Counted from the stretch's first letter, positions 44,039-53,577 are shown. The stretch: DNA of 64,000 nucleotides from Methylocystis hirsuta (GCF_003722355.1 NZ_QWDD01000001.1:2108001-2172000), one strand, 5' to 3'. Numbers and translations: made by a program. Notes: a model not told the origin generated them from the sequence alone.

Positions 44039-44324
44039 GCGAAATTATGGCGCTGTCGGTTACGCAGCTTTGCGCCCATCGGGTCGAGGGCGACATGCGT
44101 CATTTTGGCGCTTGAGGCAACGAAGACGCTGGCGAGCGAAGCGCGGCCTCGCCGCAAAAGCGGATATCGCTGGCGCTGGCGCGAAAGATCGCCTTTACAA
44201 AGGGAAAGGCGACTGGCGACAGCGGGCGCGAGACTTGACGTGGGCTCAGTCCGCGACCGCGGCCGCTCTTCCCGTCGTGGCCTCGCCGTGATAAGCGACC
44301 CCTCTCACGATGCGCGTCCTAAGG
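44039..44324. other. Intergenic region upstream of glyA without a recognised gene
   Basis: This stretch separates the divergent TetR operon from glyA. Short open frames across it have no family character and no ribosome site. It should hold the glyA promoter. I looked for a known riboswitch fold and found none I could support; the only clear structure is the terminator-like hairpin at its right end. Confidence 0.4.
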
Positions 44325-44360
44325 ACCGGCTTCGCCGATTAAGACCGGGAGCCGGTTTTT
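44325..44360 (+). terminator. Terminator-like hairpin in the glyA leader
   Basis: ACCGGCT at 44325-44331 pairs with AGCCGGT at 44350-44356, and the 3' arm runs into six consecutive T. It ends 40 bases before the glyA start on the same strand. It either ends a short upstream transcript or acts as an attenuator for glyA. Confidence 0.55.
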
Positions 44361-44399
44361 GTTTTCGTTCAGCGCCGTTACGCATAGAGGTCCATTCCA

Positions 44400-45674
44400 A
44401 TGAGCCAATCCGGTTTCTTCACCGCCTCCCTCAGCGCTTCCGATCCGGAAATCGCGAAGGCGATCGAACTCGAACTCGGCCGCCAGAGGCACGAGATCGA
44501 ACTGATCGCCTCGGAGAACATTGTCTCCAAGGCGGTGCTGGAGGCCCAGGGCTCGGTTCTCACCAACAAATACGCCGAGGGCTATCCCGGAAAGCGCTAT
44601 TACGGCGGCTGCCAATTTGTCGACATCGCCGAGAATCTCGCGATCGACCGCGCCAAGAAGCTGTTCGACTGCGGTTTCGCCAATGTGCAGCCCAACTCCG
44701 GCTCGCAGGCCAATCAGGCGGTGTTCCTCGCGCTTCTTCAGCCGGGCGACGTCTTCATGGGGCTGGATCTCGCCGCCGGCGGTCATCTGACGCATGGGTC
44801 CCCGGTCAATGTCTCCGGCCGCTGGTTCAAGCCGGTTCCCTATACGGTGCGCAAGGACGATCAGCGCATCGACATGGAGCAGCTCGCCGCGCTGGCCAAG
44901 GAGCATAAGCCGAAGCTCATCATCGCGGGCGGCTCCGGCTATTCCCGCATCTGGGACTTCGAAGGCTTCCGCAAGATCGCCGACAGCGTCGGCGCCTATT
45001 TCATGGTGGACATGGCGCATTTCGCCGGTCTGGTCGCTGCGGGACTTCATCCGTCGCCGTTGCCGCATGCGCATGTCGTCACCACCACCACGCATAAGAC
45101 GCTGCGCGGTCCGCGCGGCGGCATGGTGCTGACGAACGACGAGGCCATCGCCAAGAAGATCAATTCGGCGGTCTTCCCCGGCCTGCAGGGCGGTCCGTTG
45201 ATGCATGTCATCGCCGGAAAGGCTGTGGCGTTCGGCGAGGCGCTGACGCCGCAGTTCAAGACCTATCAGCAGCAGGTCAAGGACAATGCGCAAACGCTGG
45301 CGCAGACGCTTGTCGACGCCGGGCTTGCGATCGTCTCGGGCGGCACCGACAACCATCTCATGCTCGTCGATCTGCGCCCCAAGAAGATCACCGGCAAGGC
45401 GGCCGAGGCCGCGCTGGGCCGGGCGCATATCACCTGCAACAAGAACGGCATTCCCTTCGATCCGGAAAAGCCCTTCGTCACCTCCGGCATTCGTCTCGGC
45501 TCGCCGGCGGCGACCTCGCGCGGCTTCGGCCAGAACGAGTTCAAGGAAGTCGGGCAGATGATCGTCGAGGTGCTCGACGGCCTCTCCTCAAAGGGCGAAG
45601 AAGGCAACGCCGGCACGGAAGCCGCGGTGAAGGAAAAGGTTCACGCGCTGACCGCGAAGTTCCCGATCTATTAA
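44400..45674 (+). CDS. glyA: Serine hydroxymethyltransferase
   Basis: The 424-residue PLP enzyme interconverts serine and glycine and feeds one-carbon units to tetrahydrofolate. In serine-cycle methanotrophs it also carries assimilated carbon. Diagnostic elements are [19 protein letters not shown], the GGHLTHG loop, and [14 protein letters not shown] with the PLP lysine at residue 233. It heads the conserved block glyA-nrdR-ribD-ribE, with a palindromic repeat before nrdR. Confidence 0.97.
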   Translation: MSQSGFFTASLSASDPEIAKAIELELGRQRHEIELIASENIVSKAVLEAQGSVLTNKYAEGYPGKRYYGGCQFVDIAENLAIDRAKKLFDCGFANVQPNSGSQANQAVFLALLQPGDVFMGLDLAAGGHLTHGSPVNVSGRWFKPVPYTVRKDDQRIDMEQLAALAKEHKPKLIIAGGSGYSRIWDFEGFRKIADSVGAYFMVDMAHFAGLVAAGLHPSPLPHAHVVTTTTHKTLRGPRGGMVLTNDEAIAKKINSAVFPGLQGGPLMHVIAGKAVAFGEALTPQFKTYQQQVKDNAQTLAQTLVDAGLAIVSGGTDNHLMLVDLRPKKITGKAAEAALGRAHITCNKNGIPFDPEKPFVTSGIRLGSPAATSRGFGQNEFKEVGQMIVEVLDGLSSKGEEGNAGTEAAVKEKVHALTAKFPIY

Positions 45675-45688
45675 AAAAGTGGGACGTT

Positions 45689-45823
45689 CCCTTCTCCCGC
45701 TTGCGGGAGAAGGCGTCGCGCCGAAGGCGCGACGGATGAGGGTTCTCTCCGTCGCATCATTTGTGATAGCCCTCACCCGACCCCGCTTCGCGGGGCCTCC
45801 CTCTCCCGCATGCGGGAGAGGGG
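45689..45823. repeat. Palindromic repeat pair between glyA and nrdR
   Basis: CCTTCTCCCGC/GCGGGAGAAGG opens and CCTCTCCCGCA/TGCGGGAGAGG closes the element, with a CGAAGGCGCGACGGATGAGG-type centre. It is the same layout as at 37611. The second hairpin ends 14 bases before the nrdR ATG, close to its ribosome site. Confidence 0.75.
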
Positions 45824-45836
45824 AAAGGCGCCCAAC

Positions 45837-46337
45837 ATGCGCTGTCCCTATTGCGGTTCCGTCGACACGCAGGTGAAGGACTCCCGTCCCGCGGAGGATT
45901 CTTCCTGTATTCGGCGGCGTCGCGTCTGTCCGACCTGCGGCGGCCGCTTCACGACCTTCGAGCGCGTGCAGCTGCGCGAGATCATCGTCGTCAAAAAGTC
46001 GGGTCGGCGCGCGCCGTTCGATCGCGACAAGCTGACGCGCTCGGTTGAGATCGCCTTGCGCAAGCGTCCGGTCGAAGCGGACCGCGTCGAGCAGATGATT
46101 TCCGGCATCGTGCGCCAGCTCGAAAGTCTCGGCGAAGTCGAGGTGGAAAGTCAGCGGATCGGCGAACTGGTCATCGAAGGCCTGCGTTCGCTCGACCCCG
46201 TCGCCTATGTGCGTTTCGCCTCGGTGTATCGCGACTTCCGCGAAGTTCGCGACTTCTCTGCGGTGATCGATGAATTGGAGAGCGGTGGCGACGGCGCGGC
46301 TTTTGCTCCGGACGCCGACGACCCAGAGAAGGCATGA
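45837..46337 (+). CDS. nrdR: Transcriptional repressor NrdR
   Basis: The 166-residue repressor controls ribonucleotide reductase genes in response to ATP/dATP. The zinc ribbon is MRCPYCGS and [17 protein letters not shown]. An ATP-cone follows ([27 protein letters not shown]). The ATG at 45837 starts precisely at the ribbon. Its stop overlaps the ribD start by four bases (ATGA). Confidence 0.96.
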   Translation: MRCPYCGSVDTQVKDSRPAEDSSCIRRRRVCPTCGGRFTTFERVQLREIIVVKKSGRRAPFDRDKLTRSVEIALRKRPVEADRVEQMISGIVRQLESLGEVEVESQRIGELVIEGLRSLDPVAYVRFASVYRDFREVRDFSAVIDELESGGDGAAFAPDADDPEKA

Positions 46338-47464
46338 CGATCCGCGAATCCTTTCCGCAGACGGCGATCGACGACGCCTATATGGCGGCGGCCCTTTCGC
46401 TCGGCCGGCGCAATTTGGGCCGCACCGCGCCGAATCCCGCCGTCGGGGCGCTCCTCGTGCGCGACGGCGTCGTTATCGCCCGCGGCTGGACTGCGCCGGG
46501 CGGGCGCCCACATGCGGAGGCGATCGCCATCGCTGCGGCGGGCGAGGCCGCGCGCGGCGCAACGCTTTACGTCACTTTGGAGCCCTGCGCGCATCATGGG
46601 GCGACGCCGCCTTGCGTCGACTCGATCATCGCCGGCGGCGTCGCGCGCGTCGTCACCGCCCTCGAGGACCCGGACCCGCGCGTCTCGGGCGACGGCCATG
46701 CGCGGCTGCGAAACGCCGGAATTGACGTGCTGGTCGGTCCTGGCGCGGCGGCTGCGCGCGCCGATCATCTCGGGCACATTTTGCGCGTCACCCGTCGACG
46801 CCCGATGATTACGCTCAAGCTCGCGCAGACGGCGGACGGCTACGCCGCCGGCGCTGCGCATGATCCGCGCCTCCATATCACCGGACCCGTCACTGACGCC
46901 TTCACCCATGTGCAGCGATCGCTGCATGACGCCATCATGGTCGGCGGCGGCACGGCGCGCGACGACGATCCGCTGATGACCGTGCGCCTGCCGGGGATGC
47001 AACAATATAAACCGCTCCGCGTCGTGCTCGACGAGAAGCTGTCGCTGTCGCCGCGTTCGCGTCTGGCGTCGACGGCGCGAGAGACGCCGCTCCTGGTGAT
47101 CACCGGCGCCGCTATCTCCGATGAATCTGTCAAGGCGTTCGAAAGCGCCACTGGCGCCGAGGTCGTCTGCGTAGGGACGCATGACGGCCTGCTTGATCTC
47201 ACGAGCGCCTTAAGACTTCTCGCCGATCGGGGCGTGACCCGTGTCTTCAGCGAAGGCGGACCGCGCGTCGCCGAAAGTCTGCTCGCCGCGGATCTTGCCG
47301 ATGAAGTCATCCTGCACACCGCCATCAAGCCCTTGGGGAGGGCAGGGCGCCCCGCGCTGACCCCTGCGGCGCGCGCCGCCCTCGACGACGACTCGCGTTA
47401 CCGTCTGATCGAAACGCGCGCGCTCGGCGCCGACACGATGACACGATACGCGCGGGTCGGCTGA
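46334..47464 (+). CDS. ribD: Bifunctional pyrimidine deaminase/reductase of riboflavin synthesis
   Basis: The 376-residue enzyme performs the second and third steps of riboflavin synthesis from GTP. The deaminase domain has the zinc ligands HAEA and [11 protein letters not shown] (about residues 59-97). The reductase domain follows, with [17 protein letters not shown] and [12 protein letters not shown]. It is coupled to nrdR upstream and to ribE downstream by a one-base TGA/ATG overlap. Confidence 0.96.
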   Translation: MTIRESFPQTAIDDAYMAAALSLGRRNLGRTAPNPAVGALLVRDGVVIARGWTAPGGRPHAEAIAIAAAGEAARGATLYVTLEPCAHHGATPPCVDSIIAGGVARVVTALEDPDPRVSGDGHARLRNAGIDVLVGPGAAAARADHLGHILRVTRRRPMITLKLAQTADGYAAGAAHDPRLHITGPVTDAFTHVQRSLHDAIMVGGGTARDDDPLMTVRLPGMQQYKPLRVVLDEKLSLSPRSRLASTARETPLLVITGAAISDESVKAFESATGAEVVCVGTHDGLLDLTSALRLLADRGVTRVFSEGGPRVAESLLAADLADEVILHTAIKPLGRAGRPALTPAARAALDDDSRYRLIETRALGADTMTRYARVG

Positions 47465-48102
47465 TGTTCACCGGCATCGTCACCGATGTGGGGGAAGTCG
47501 TTGCGATGACGCCGCGCGGCGAACTGCGCCGCCTGCACATCGCCTGCTCATACGATCCCGACGGCATCGCTCTGGGCGCCTCCATCGCCTGCTCGGGCGT
47601 GTGCCTGACGGTCGTCGCCGTCGCGCGCGAGGGCGCGCGAACGATCTTCGAGATCGACGCCGCCGCCGAGACGCTCGCCGTCACGACGGTCGGAACATGG
47701 GCCTGCGGAACGCGCGTCAATCTCGAACGCGCTTTGAAGATCGGCGACGAACTTGGCGGCCATATTGTCACCGGCCATGTCGACGGCGTCGCGAAAGTTT
47801 TGTCGCGCGACGATTTCTGCGATAGCGCGCCCGAAGGACGCCCGTTTGAAGAAACAAGCATGTCGAGATTCTGGGTCGAGGCGCCGCGCGCGCTGTCGCG
47901 CTTCGTCGCCAAGAAGGGCTCCGTGGCGCTCGACGGCGTTTCGCTCACGGTGAACGACGTCGAAGGCGATCGCTTTTCCGTGCTGCTCATTCCGCATACG
48001 CTTAGCGTTACGACGCTCGGCGCGCGCAGGGCAGGGGATGCGATCAATATCGAAGTCGATCTGATGGCGCGCTACGCAGCGCGGCTGAGCGAAGCGCGAT
48101 AG
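47464..48102 (+). CDS. ribE: Riboflavin synthase alpha chain
   Basis: The 212-residue enzyme dismutates two lumazine molecules to riboflavin. Two tandem lumazine-binding barrels are visible: [12 protein letters not shown] with SIACSGVCLTVV, and VTGHVDGVAKV with SVALDGVSLTVN. It overlaps the ribD stop by one base. The next pathway gene, ribH, is separated from it by 328 bases of palindromic repeats. Confidence 0.96.
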   Translation: MFTGIVTDVGEVVAMTPRGELRRLHIACSYDPDGIALGASIACSGVCLTVVAVAREGARTIFEIDAAAETLAVTTVGTWACGTRVNLERALKIGDELGGHIVTGHVDGVAKVLSRDDFCDSAPEGRPFEETSMSRFWVEAPRALSRFVAKKGSVALDGVSLTVNDVEGDRFSVLLIPHTLSVTTLGARRAGDAINIEVDLMARYAARLSEAR

Positions 48103-48195
48103 CCTGAGTTTGGCGCGAGGATGTGTATAACGGCCATACCGGCTGACAGAGCGCCGCTCGTGTGACATAACGCGCCCAGAAATTGGTTCGCGGAT

Positions 48196-48406
48196 TTCCC
48201 TCCCACAAGGAGAGGGTGGCCCCGGACATGGGCGTCCGTAAGGACGCCCATTGTAAACGACGGGCTTTTGGCCGGGTCGGGTGAGGGGTTTGCGCCTCGG
48301 CGATAATGCGTTCGCTGTGGCGGCGCGTCCCGCACCTTTGCAATTGAGAACGCTAACCCTCACTTGGCTGCTTCGCAGCCCAACCCTCTCCCGGCGGGAG
48401 AGGGTT
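48196..48406. repeat. Composite palindromic repeat filling the ribE-ribH gap
   Basis: The 328-base gap holds no gene. The repeat runs from CCCTCCCACAAGGAGAGGG at the left to CCCTCTCCCGGCGGGAGAGGG at the right. Inside is a perfect ten-base-pair hairpin (ATGGGCGTCC-GTAA-GGACGCCCAT, 48228-48251). The outer ends belong to the same family as those near nrdR. No FMN riboswitch sequence is recognisable here. Confidence 0.75.
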
Positions 48407-48430
48407 GCGTGCACTCATGGAGTCGCCTGA

Positions 48431-48913
48431 ATGGCTGGTTTTGCACCCGACGACGCTGACTCTGCGCCCGTTCCCGGCGCGCATATTCTCGTCGTCACGA
48501 CGAAGTTCAACGGCGAAATCGTCGCGCTGCTGCGCGAAGGCGCGCTTGACGCGTTGCGCGCGCTCCAGGCGCAGGCGACGGTGATCGAAGTTCCCGGCGC
48601 GCTGGAGATCGCCACAGCGGCCGCGATCGCGCTGGACGATGCGGAGCTTGCCGGCGCGCCCTATGATGGAGTCGTTGCGCTCGGCTGCGTCATCCGCGGC
48701 GAGACCTATCACTTCGAACTCGTCGCCAATGAAAGCACGCGCGCGCTGATGAATCTTTCCGTCTCGCGCCGTCTGCCGCTCGGCAATGGCGTGCTCACCG
48801 TCGAGAATGAGGCGCAGGCGATCGTGCGCGCCGATCCCAAGCAGGGCGACAAGGGCGCTGACGCGGCGCGCGCGGCGCTCGCGCTCGTGCGCCTCAAACG
48901 GGGCGTCGTATGA
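48431..48913 (+). CDS. ribH: 6,7-dimethyl-8-ribityllumazine synthase
   Basis: The 160-residue protein makes the substrate of riboflavin synthase and assembles as icosahedral or pentameric shells. Family features are ILVVTTKFNGEI near the start, VIEVPGALEIATAA, and the catalytic GCVIRGETYHFELVANE with its His. The stop overlaps the nusB start by four bases. Confidence 0.95.
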   Translation: MAGFAPDDADSAPVPGAHILVVTTKFNGEIVALLREGALDALRALQAQATVIEVPGALEIATAAAIALDDAELAGAPYDGVVALGCVIRGETYHFELVANESTRALMNLSVSRRLPLGNGVLTVENEAQAIVRADPKQGDKGADAARAALALVRLKRGVV

Positions 48914-49362
48914 GCGTCGATCAACGCTCGGCGTCGCGTCTGGCGATCGTGCAAGCGCTTTATCAAATGGAAGTCGCCGGCAAAGGACTCAACGAGATTT
49001 TCGCCGAGTTCGAATCTCACTGGATTGGGCGCGAGATCGAGGGCGCGCAATATAAGCCGGCGGACGCCGCCTTTTTTCGCGACGTGCTGCAAGGAGTCCT
49101 GACCGACCAGGTCGCGATCGACCGGCAGATTGATCGCGCGCTGTCCGGCGGCTGGCCGCTGTCACGATTGGAGTCCGTCATGCGCGCCGCCCTGCGCGCC
49201 GGCGTCTATGAACTGCGTTCGCGCAAGGATGTTCCGGCGCGCGTCGTCATCAAGGAATATGTCGACGTCGCCGGCGCCTTTTTCGGGCCGACCGAGTCGG
49301 GGATGGTGAACGCCGTGCTCGACAGGATCGCGCATGAGGAGCGCGCCGAGGAGTTGAGTTGA
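48910..49362 (+). CDS. nusB: Transcription antitermination protein NusB
   Basis: The 150-residue helical RNA-binding protein, with NusE, supports antitermination on ribosomal RNA operons. It shows SASRLAIVQALYQME at the N-terminus, LESVMRAALRAGVYEL in the middle, and the conserved VIKEYVDVAGAFFGPTESGMVNAVLDRIA. Overlap with ribH (ATGA) indicates coupled translation, a normal Rhizobiales order. Confidence 0.95.
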   Translation: MSVDQRSASRLAIVQALYQMEVAGKGLNEIFAEFESHWIGREIEGAQYKPADAAFFRDVLQGVLTDQVAIDRQIDRALSGGWPLSRLESVMRAALRAGVYELRSRKDVPARVVIKEYVDVAGAFFGPTESGMVNAVLDRIAHEERAEELS

Positions 49363-49386
49363 CAGGAACGGAGCCTCCGGCTTCCT

Positions 49387-49536
49387 CCTCCTTCGAGACG
49401 CCTGCTGCGCAGGCTCCTCAGGATGAGGAAGACTGGCGTGGGCTTTCTTGGCCCTCATGCTGAGGAGCGAGCGAAGCTCGCGTCTCGAAGCACGCGGGCC
49501 AAGAAAGCTTGGCTCGCGTCTCGAAGCATGAGGGCG
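49387..49536. repeat. Palindromic intergenic repeat (TTCGAGACGC family), copy 2 with inverted partner
   Basis: The left half, CTTCGAGACGC, hairpin GCCTGC-TGC-GCAGGC, CTCCTCAGGATGAGG, matches 33586-33632. The right half repeats the motif inverted (CTCATGCTGAGGAGCG...CGTCTCGAAG), then a further partial copy up to the thiL start. It separates nusB from thiL. Confidence 0.7.
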
Positions 49537-49541
49537 AAGCC

Positions 49542-50489
49542 ATGTCGCGCTATAGCGAAGACGAGATCATCGCCCGCGTCTTCGCGCCGATCGCCGGCGC
49601 GGCCGCGCTCGGTCTCAAGGACGACGCTGCGCTTCTCGCGCCCGAAAGCGCGCCGCTGGTCGTCACGACCGATATGGTCGTCGCAGGCGTGCATTTTTTC
49701 GCGGACGACGATCCATCGCTCGTCGCCAAGAAAGCCCTGCGCGTCAATCTCTCCGACCTTGCGGCGAAAGGCGCTGAGCCGATCGGCTTTCTCTTGGCCT
49801 TGGCGCTCCCCGATGACTGGACCAATGACTGGCTGGACGCTTTCGCCGCCGGGCTCGCCGAGGATGCGCGCGCTTACGGCGCGCCGCTCATCGGCGGCGA
49901 TACGGGGGCGACTCCCGGCCCGCTGACCATCTCGATCACGGCGCTCGGCCGCGCCCGGCGCTTCGTGCCGCGCACCGGCGCAAAGCCTGGAGACGCCATC
50001 TTCGTCTCGGGCCCGATCGGAGACGCCGCGCTGGGTCTCGCGCTGCGCCGCGACCCTGCGCTCGCGCGACGACTGTCGGATGAGGCGCGCGACTATCTGA
50101 CGGGGCGCTATCTGCTGCCGCAGCCGCGTGTCGATCTCTCGGCGTGGCTTGGCGCCAACGCCAGCGCCGCGATGGACATTTCCGACGGCCTCGCCGGCGA
50201 TCTTGCGAAGCTTTGCCGCGCCTCTGGCGTGAGCGCAGCTATCGATCTCGCCTCCGTGCCGCTTTCAGCGGCGGCGCGAGAGGCGATGGCCATTGATCCC
50301 GCGCTCTTCGAAACGGCGATAACCGGCGGAGACGATTACGAAATCCTCATTACTACGGGGAGCGAGGCGCCGCCTGCCGCGCCCGCCTGTCGGATCGGCG
50401 AGATTGTGGCGGGAAGCGCGCCGCCGGTTTTTCTCGACGGACACAAAAAGCCCGTCTTTTTCAAAAAATTGTCCTTCCAACACTTCTGA
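49542..50489 (+). CDS. thiL: Thiamine-monophosphate kinase
   Basis: The 315-residue enzyme phosphorylates thiamine monophosphate to the active cofactor. Conserved points are LKDDAALL and TTDMVVAGVHF near the start, LSDLAAKGAEPIG, GGDTGATPGP, the AMDISDGLAGDL motif and a late GGDDYEILIT. The ATG at 49542 is the family start; the longer frame runs back into the repeat. hppA follows after a 186-base gap. Confidence 0.94.
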   Translation: MSRYSEDEIIARVFAPIAGAAALGLKDDAALLAPESAPLVVTTDMVVAGVHFFADDDPSLVAKKALRVNLSDLAAKGAEPIGFLLALALPDDWTNDWLDAFAAGLAEDARAYGAPLIGGDTGATPGPLTISITALGRARRFVPRTGAKPGDAIFVSGPIGDAALGLALRRDPALARRLSDEARDYLTGRYLLPQPRVDLSAWLGANASAAMDISDGLAGDLAKLCRASGVSAAIDLASVPLSAAAREAMAIDPALFETAITGGDDYEILITTGSEAPPAAPACRIGEIVAGSAPPVFLDGHKKPVFFKKLSFQHF

Positions 50490-50675
50490 CAAATACGGGA
50501 TCGCGCAGCATTGCCGTGCGGCCACGTTTCTGGCAGAAAGCGCGCCGGAAAGCCGCTGTCCTCGCCGAATCGCTCGGCGGGGCCGCGACTCCTTTTTTCG
50601 TTGCGCGACATCCGTTCGCGGCGACGCGACCAATTCGGCCAATTCGGGGTCGAAGAACGAAAAGGCGAAGCCAAA

Positions 50676-52859
50676 ATGGTTCTGTTTCTAACCATCGTCT
50701 TCGGATTGATGTCTATCGTCTACGGCGTCAAGACGTCTCAGGAATTGCTGGCGGCAGATCCGGGGTCGGCGCGGATGCAGGAGATTTCGGGCGCCGTCGC
50801 CGAGGGCGCGCAGGCCTATCTCAACCGCCAATACAAAACCATCGCCATGGTTGGCGGCGTGATCTTCGTCATCCTGGTCATCCTGCTCGGCTGGGCGGTC
50901 GCCTTTGGATTCATGCTTGGCGCAGTGCTCTCCGGCGCGGCCGGCTATATCGGCATGAACGTCTCGGTGCGCGCCAATGTCCGCACCGCGCAGGCGGCGA
51001 CGAAATCGCTCGCCGGCGGCCTCGACATCGCCTTTAAGGCGGGCGCGGTCACCGGACTTCTGGTCGCCGGCCTCGCGCTGCTTGGCGTCGCGGTTTATTA
51101 CGCGATCCTCACCTGGTTCGCCGGCTATGCGCCCTCGGATCGCACGGTCGTCGACGCGCTGGTCGCGCTCGGCTTCGGCGGGTCGCTGATCTCGATTTTC
51201 GCCCGTCTGGGCGGCGGCATCTTCACCAAGGGCGCCGACGTCGGGGCTGATCTCGTCGGCAAGGTCGAGGCCGGCATTCCGGAAGACGACCCACGCAATC
51301 CCGCCACGATCGCCGACAACGTCGGCGACAATGTCGGCGATTGCGCCGGCATGGCGGCCGACCTCTTCGAGACCTATGCGGTGACGGTCGTCGCCACCAT
51401 GGTGCTCGCCTCGATCTTCTTCGCCGGCCAGGACGGCCTGTCGTCGGCGATGATCTATCCGCTCGCGATCGGCGGCCTTTCGATCCTCACTTCGATCGCC
51501 GGCACCTATTTCGTGAAAATGGGCGACGACGAGGATACCCAGTGGGGCAAGTTTGCTTCGCCTTATTTCAAGCAGATGGGCATCGACGATTCGATCATGG
51601 GCGCCCTTTATAAGGGCCTCATCGCCGCGGGCGTGCTGTCGATCGCCGGCCTGTTCCTGGCCACGACTTTCACTGTCGGCTGGGGCGAGATCGGCAAGGC
51701 GAATGGCGAAGCCATCCACGGCTACGGCCTGTTCCTCTCCGGGGTGCTGGGCCTGATCGTCACGGGCGCCATCGTCTACATCACCGAATATTACACCGCC
51801 ACCGGCAAGCGTCCGGTGGTGTCGATCGCGCAGGCGTCGGTGACCGGACATGGCACCAATGTCATCCAGGGCCTCGCCGTGTCGCTTGAATCGACCGCGG
51901 CGCCGGCGCTCGTCATCGTGCTCGGCATTATCCTCACCTATGAGCTCGGCGGGCTCTATGGCACGGCGATCGCGGTGACGACGATGCTCGGCCTTGCCGG
52001 CATGGTCGTGGCGCTTGACGCCTTCGGCCCCGTCACCGACAACGCCGGCGGCATCGCCGAAATGGCGGGCCTGCCGAAAGAGGTGCGTCGCAACACCGAC
52101 GCGCTCGACGCCGTGGGCAACACCACGAAGGCCGTCACCAAGGGCTACGCCATCGGTTCGGCGGGCCTCGGCGCGCTGGTGCTCTTTGCCGCCTACACGA
52201 ACGATCTGAAGCATTTCATCGACGACGGCGTGCCGTTCTTTAAGGGCATCACCAAGGTCGATTTCGACCTGTCGAACCCTTACGTCGTCGCGGGGCTCCT
52301 GTTCGGCGGCCTCATTCCCTATCTCTTCGGCGGCATCGCCATGACGGCGGTGGGCCGCGCGGCGGGCTCGGTGGTCGTCGAGGTGCGCCGTCAGTTCAAG
52401 GAAAAGCCCGGCATCATGGCGGGCACGGATCGGCCGGATTACGGCCGCGCCGTCGACATGCTGACGCAGGCGGCGATCAAGGAAATGATCGTGCCCTCGC
52501 TGCTGCCGGTGCTGGCGCCGATCGTCGCCTTCGTCGTCGCCTGGATCCTTGGCGGCAAGGCCAACGCCTTCGCGGCGCTGGGCGCGTTGCTGCTGGGCGT
52601 CATCGTCAACGGGCTCTTCGTTGCGATTTCGATGACCTCGGGCGGCGGCGCCTGGGACAACGCCAAGAAATCCTTCGAAGACGGCTTCATCGACAAGGAC
52701 GGCGTGAAGCATGAGAAGGGCTCCGAGGCCCATAAGGCGGCGGTGACCGGCGACACCGTCGGCGACCCCTACAAGGACACCGCCGGCCCTGCGGTGAACC
52801 CGGCGATCAAGATCACCAATATCGTGGCGCTGCTGATGCTGGCGATCCTGGCGCACTGA
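50676..52859 (+). CDS. hppA: Membrane-bound proton-pumping pyrophosphatase
   Basis: The 727-residue, roughly 16-helix inner-membrane enzyme couples pyrophosphate hydrolysis to proton export. The hydrolytic site shows [20 protein letters not shown] and AGMAADLFE. The motif [10 protein letters not shown] carries Lys where potassium-dependent enzymes have Ala, so this should be the potassium-insensitive, proton-pumping type. ATG 50676 gives the usual N-terminus. A strong terminator follows. In methanotrophs such pumps are linked to pyrophosphate-dependent glycolysis. Confidence 0.95.
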   Translation: MVLFLTIVFGLMSIVYGVKTSQELLAADPGSARMQEISGAVAEGAQAYLNRQYKTIAMVGGVIFVILVILLGWAVAFGFMLGAVLSGAAGYIGMNVSVRANVRTAQAATKSLAGGLDIAFKAGAVTGLLVAGLALLGVAVYYAILTWFAGYAPSDRTVVDALVALGFGGSLISIFARLGGGIFTKGADVGADLVGKVEAGIPEDDPRNPATIADNVGDNVGDCAGMAADLFETYAVTVVATMVLASIFFAGQDGLSSAMIYPLAIGGLSILTSIAGTYFVKMGDDEDTQWGKFASPYFKQMGIDDSIMGALYKGLIAAGVLSIAGLFLATTFTVGWGEIGKANGEAIHGYGLFLSGVLGLIVTGAIVYITEYYTATGKRPVVSIAQASVTGHGTNVIQGLAVSLESTAAPALVIVLGIILTYELGGLYGTAIAVTTMLGLAGMVVALDAFGPVTDNAGGIAEMAGLPKEVRRNTDALDAVGNTTKAVTKGYAIGSAGLGALVLFAAYTNDLKHFIDDGVPFFKGITKVDFDLSNPYVVAGLLFGGLIPYLFGGIAMTAVGRAAGSVVVEVRRQFKEKPGIMAGTDRPDYGRAVDMLTQAAIKEMIVPSLLPVLAPIVAFVVAWILGGKANAFAALGALLLGVIVNGLFVAISMTSGGGAWDNAKKSFEDGFIDKDGVKHEKGSEAHKAAVTGDTVGDPYKDTAGPAVNPAIKITNIVALLMLAILAH

Positions 52860-52876
52860 GCGAAGCGACATGCCGA

Positions 52877-52909
52877 AACAAGGGCGGGGGAAACCTCGCC
52901 CTTGTTTTT
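52877..52909 (+). terminator. Rho-independent terminator of hppA
   Basis: AACAAGGGCG at 52877-52886 pairs perfectly with CGCCCTTGTT at 52897-52906, leaving a ten-base loop, and runs into five T. It begins 18 bases after the hppA stop. Confidence 0.9.
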
Positions 52910-52928
52910 GAACGTCTGTCTTGAAATT

Positions 52929-52945
52929 TCTAGATAGAACTAGAT
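52929..52945 (+). promoter_or_regulatory. Candidate operator of the antitoxin-doc operon
   Basis: CTAGAT occurs twice in the same direction exactly ten bases apart (52930 and 52940), and the same bases give TCTAG/CTAGA inverted arms. The site ends 28 bases before the antitoxin start. Ribbon-helix-helix antitoxins bind such one-turn repeats. Confidence 0.4.
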
Positions 52946-52972
52946 GTGTTATTTGGGTCTAACGGATGCAAC

Positions 52973-53200
52973 ATGGCTCACGTTCGCGAGAAGTTCGCCA
53001 CCCAGGTCGATAAGGATCTGCTCGCCGAGATCCGAAGGATCGCGAAGGATGAGGGGCGGCAGCTTCAGGCCGTCATCGAGGACGCTCTGCGGGCGCATGT
53101 GGAGCAGCGCAGCAGGGCGAAACCGCGACGCCATGTGATGGACGCCTATCGTTCGAGCCTGCAGCGCTACGGCGGGCTTTACGAAAAACTCGCCAAGTGA
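52973..53200 (+). CDS. Ribbon-helix-helix-type antitoxin of a Doc module
   Basis: The 75-residue protein has a short strand (EKFATQVD) followed by two helices (KDLLAEIRRIAKDEG, LQAVIEDALRAHVEQ), the layout of a ribbon-helix-helix DNA-binding domain. A basic C-terminal half (RSRAKPRRHV, then YRSSLQRYGGLYEKL) may cover the toxin. It differs from classic Phd. The four-base overlap (GTGA) with the toxin start and the pairing with Doc identify its role. Confidence 0.75.
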   Translation: MAHVREKFATQVDKDLLAEIRRIAKDEGRQLQAVIEDALRAHVEQRSRAKPRRHVMDAYRSSLQRYGGLYEKLAK

Positions 53201-53577
53201 GCGGCAGGCGAACCGACTATCTGACAACTGCCGAGATACTGGCCATTCATGATGATCTGATCGAACGATACGGCGGAGCCGCAGGCGTGCGCGATCTTGG
53301 TCAGCTCGAAGCGGCGTTGTTTCGCCCGCAAACGGGCTATTACGCCGACGAGATCGCGCAAGCGGCTGCGCTGTGGGAAAGTCTTTCACAGAACCACGCC
53401 TTCGTCGACGGCAACAAGCGTGTCGCCTTCGCGGCGATGTTCGCCTTTCTCACCATCAATGGAATTTCACTTATCGCGAATGCGGACGAAGCGTGGACCT
53501 TCGCTTCTGCGCTCTACCAGAAAGACGCGTTTCGCTTCGAGACGCTGGAGGCGTGGCTGCGCCAGAACTGTCGATGA
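53197..53577 (+). CDS. doc: Doc-type (Fic fold) toxin
   Basis: The 126-residue toxin has the Doc catalytic loop HAFVDGNKR near residue 67, preceded by LTTAEILAIHDDLIERYGG and followed by FAAMFAFLTINGISL. Doc phosphorylates EF-Tu and blocks translation. The start is a GTG inside the antitoxin stop. The motif and length appear intact, so the toxin should be active. Confidence 0.92.
   Translation: MSGRRTDYLTTAEILAIHDDLIERYGGAAGVRDLGQLEAALFRPQTGYYADEIAQAAALWESLSQNHAFVDGNKRVAFAAMFAFLTINGISLIANADEAWTFASALYQKDAFRFETLEAWLRQNCR

Noticed and set aside
44034..44291. An 85-residue plus-strand frame upstream of glyA
   Set aside because: No ribosome site or recognisable domain, and it begins inside the TetR operator.
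44039..44324. A glycine, folate or SAM riboswitch before glyA
   Set aside because: I could not find the conserved core of any of these; only the terminal hairpin is clear.
48103..48430. A possible FMN riboswitch upstream of ribH
   Set aside because: The conserved RFN core sequences are absent; the gap is explained by palindromic repeats.
37611..49536. A CRISPR array suggested by recurring hairpin repeats
   Set aside because: The repeats are single or paired, far apart, and lack regular spacers or cas genes.
50688..52871. A 727-residue open frame on the minus strand opposite hppA
   Set aside because: It mirrors hppA codon for codon, is full of Arg/His/Asp runs and has no family character. 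Long antisense frames are expected in GC-rich coding DNA.
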